A DNA stretch of 64,000 bases from Geomonas agri (GTDB lineage Bacteria > Desulfobacterota > Desulfuromonadia > Geobacterales > Geobacteraceae), in contig NZ_JAINZO010000002.1 in NCBI RefSeq assembly GCF_020179605.1, forward strand, positions 992,001 to 1,056,000, given 5' to 3'. Under the pieces are notes generated by a model. It had not been told where the DNA came from, made no database searches, and saw only the letters and a list, made by a program, of their open reading frames with translations. Shown one piece after another: positions 62,090-64,000 of the stretch (its first letter is position 1; each line of letters starts with the position of its first letter). A program made the translations under genes and the position numbers.

Positions 62090-64000
62090 CTATTCGCCGC
62101 GGTTCAGGGCGGCCAATCCTTCCTTGACGGAGTTCTGATCGAATTTGAAACGGAACTGGACGAACGGCCCCTGCGCAGTGTAGTTGGCCGCCGAGAAGTC
62201 GCGGTCGCGGAAGCCGAGCAGGTTGTAGCCCAGACTGAGCCAGGCATTTTGCATCACGTTGCAGCCGATCGAGGCCCCGAGGCTGTAGTTCACCTGGTGC
62301 GCCTGCCAGCTGTGCAGGAGCGATCCGCGCAGCCCGATGTCCCAGGTATCGCTCAGGTCGTGACGCCCCTCCGCGCCGATCAAATCGGTCACGCCGCTGA
62401 AATCCTGGTCGTCAAGCTGCTCCAGCACGTATTTGACGCCGTACTGCAGGGAGAGCTGGTTGCGCTTGTCCGGGCGGAAGTTGGCGTTCAGGTTATTGAC
62501 GATTCTTCTCCCCTGGGTGGAAGTGTCATTCCCCTTTTCATCCTTCAGTACCAGGTCGAGCCGGTCCAGGACGATCCATTTCGTGACCGGCGGACGGTAG
62601 GCGAGCCCTAGCCTCAGGTCGGCATCCGTGCTACGGGCGCCGTCGGTCGAGCGGGTGTGCAGCACCTGCAGTTTGCCGGTCCAGCCCCAGTACAGTCCCT
62701 GCTCGTTGGTGAGCCCGGTGATCAGGCCCCACTTGTCCTGGGTTTCGCCGTCGCGGTACTCCACCCGGTTGGACCACAGGAGCTTCTTCTCCTGGTAGGT
62801 GGTGCCGAGTGAAACTGCGCTGTAGTCCTCGCCTTCCGAGGCGCTCGGAACTTTGGTGTCGAACTGGTAACCGGTGCTTTTGCGGATGGTCTGGCTGCGG
62901 TCGAAGCCGCCGTCGACGGACCAGAAGCTGTTTACCTGCCATTTCTGGGCGAGGCCGACGTTGGCGAAGGTCCTCTCGTCGTTCTCTTTCCGGTCGTTGG
63001 CCATGGAGGTCGAGAAGGTGCCGCCGCTCCAAGGGGTGGCCTTCATGCCGATCCTGGTGGTGTTGCTGTCTGCATCATCGGCCTGGGTAAACTCCTGCTG
63101 GGCGAAGAGGAGCAACGACGGGATCACCTGGAAGTCGGCCCCGAGTATGGTCCTCGTGGGATAGTCCGCGTTCTGGTTCTTGCTGAACAGCGCCTGTTCG
63201 TGGTCGGCCCGCAGCGTCAGGCGCTGGTCCAATGTCTTCCAACTGCCGCCTACCGTGCCCAGGATGGACGTGGCATCTCTGCCATCGGCGAGACTGTCGT
63301 TGGCGTAGCGCAGCCCTGCCTTGCCGGTGAACGTCTTGTCGGTGTAGCCCACTTGGGCTTCGGCGAAGTCCCGCACGTTGTTGTCGATCAGGTTGTACTG
63401 ACGGTAAACCTGGCTCCCCAGCGACACCTGGTCGTTGACGCGGTAGGTCCCTTCGGCGCCGAACTTGCGCGTACCTGCCTCGCTCCCTTTCTGCTGCCCG
63501 AGACCGAAGTTTTCACCCTGTTCGCGGAAGTACGCTTTTCCTTCCAGCTTCTGGTCCAGGTGGGTGATCTCGGCCAGGTACGCGTTGCCGGAAGCCTTGT
63601 CGCCAGGCATGTTGCGTTGCGTCGTGGCGATCTCCGCCCGTGCCTTGGTCCCGGGGGCGAGGGTTGCTGTGGCGTCGGCGCCGTACAGGTTGCTGTCGCC
63701 GCTCACGTGGCCCTCGTGGATGTAGCTGCCGCCCATCTTCAGCTTTCCGTCCAGCAGCTTGACGCCGGCCCGGCCGCCATAGGTCAGCGCCTCGCCGCCG
63801 GCGTCGGTGACCTCGTAATCCACAACGATGTAGATCGGGTTGAGCTGGTCGTCCTTGCTGAACACCGGGCTCTTGAAGAAGATGGTGCCCGCCTCGTAGT
63901 CGATGCTGTAGTCGATGAAGCGGCTCAAAGCGCGACTGTCCAATACCCTCTCGCTATGGAAGCGGTCGCGCGACTCGATGGTGATGTTCTCTGAGTTGGC
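62090..64000 (-). CDS. Outer-membrane beta-barrel protein (5' end outside the window)
   Basis: The frame is open to the last base of the window and continues upstream (ESRDRFHSERVLDSRALSRF), so at least 636 residues are present without the start. The sequence is a series of alternating strands and tight turns (LRLGLAYRPPVTKWIVLDRL, RKENDERTFANVGLAQKWQV, NQVSLGSQVYRQYN-type repeats), as expected for a large porin-like barrel, and it ends VQFRFKFDQNSVKEG plus a short tail. The N-terminal visible part (SIDYEAGTIFFKSPVFSKDD) is common in Geobacter outer-membrane proteins encoded beside DUF11-type secreted proteins. It lies 68 nt before that gene, so an operon is likely. Confidence 0.75.
   Translation of the reverse strand, partial: ANSENITIESRDRFHSERVLDSRALSRFIDYSIDYEAGTIFFKSPVFSKDDQLNPIYIVVDYEVTDAGGEALTYGGRAGVKLLDGKLKMGGSYIHEGHVSGDSNLYGADATATLAPGTKARAEIATTQRNMPGDKASGNAYLAEITHLDQKLEGKAYFREQGENFGLGQQKGSEAGTRKFGAEGTYRVNDQVSLGSQVYRQYNLIDNNVRDFAEAQVGYTDKTFTGKAGLRYANDSLADGRDATSILGTVGGSWKTLDQRLTLRADHEQALFSKNQNADYPTRTILGADFQVIPSLLLFAQQEFTQADDADSNTTRIGMKATPWSGGTFSTSMANDRKENDERTFANVGLAQKWQVNSFWSVDGGFDRSQTIRKSTGYQFDTKVPSASEGEDYSAVSLGTTYQEKKLLWSNRVEYRDGETQDKWGLITGLTNEQGLYWGWTGKLQVLHTRSTDGARSTDADLRLGLAYRPPVTKWIVLDRLDLVLKDEKGNDTSTQGRRIVNNLNANFRPDKRNQLSLQYGVKYVLEQLDDQDFSGVTDLIGAEGRHDLSDTWDIGLRGSLLHSWQAHQVNYSLGASIGCNVMQNAWLSLGYNLLGFRDRDFSAANYTAQGPFVQFRFKFDQNSVKEGLAALNRGE

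Noticed and set aside
1-64000. CRISPR array or cas genes
   Set aside because: No regularly spaced 25-40 bp repeats with unique spacers; the 31-bp array at 10.2 kb is directly tandem without spacers, and no cas gene was seen.

Overview
The window looks like a chromosomal segment of a Geobacter-type bacterium (Geobacter, Geomonas or Citrifermentans; Desulfuromonadia). This is inferred from the GC-rich coding sequence, three chemoreceptors, two multihaem c-type cytochromes, a dihaem peroxidase, an OmpB/OmpC-like multicopper oxidase, PilT and a GEMM-class riboswitch in front of a cytochrome gene. No database search was possible, so the genus is an inference.

Layout. 1-9 kb: 3' part of a UvrD/PcrA helicase, a lipoprotein, pdxA, a monofunctional transglycosylase (mtgA) flanked by REP-like palindromes, an HD-GYP response regulator and a membrane diguanylate cyclase. 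9-17 kb: a PP-loop tRNA-thiolation-like enzyme, a 31-bp repeat array, a PilB/GspE-like protein with no Walker A next to pilT, a chemoreceptor, an aminotransferase and an alpha/beta hydrolase. 17-30 kb: a small secreted basic protein with a 1310-residue multicopper oxidase, a second chemoreceptor, ppc, a 55-codon His-rich membrane protein, a lipoprotein, an octahaem HAO-family cytochrome behind an FNR/HcpR-type palindrome, and a CheX-like protein. 30-43 kb: a TSCPD protein, trmO, a third chemoreceptor, a LysE/ArgO exporter, a secreted phosphoesterase pair and a CheB-CheR-PAS-histidine kinase-receiver fusion. 43-48 kb: a dihaem peroxidase behind a near-perfect sigma-54 promoter, then a nine-haem surface cytochrome behind a riboswitch and terminator.

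48.7-59.3 kb is an AT-rich genomic island. Its ends are imperfect direct repeats of a tRNA-Pro(CGG) gene plus its terminator: intact at the right end, missing 13 nt of the D-arm at the left. It carries three polytopic GT-C glycosyltransferases and a GT2 polyprenyl-phosphate sugar synthase, remnants of an IS3-type transposase and a tyrosine recombinase, and small cargo genes of mostly unknown function, one interrupted by an in-frame TGA. 59.4-64 kb: a large secreted repeat-domain protein and, running off the window, an outer-membrane beta-barrel.

How the genes fit together. Cyclic dinucleotide turnover (GGDEF and HD-GYP), a GEMM riboswitch, type IV pilus motors, chemotaxis and surface redox proteins suggest that surface attachment, taxis and extracellular electron transfer are jointly controlled. 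The peroxidase (sigma-54) and the octahaem cytochrome (FNR/HcpR-type site) appear to have separate stress or respiratory control. The island probably changes surface glycans.
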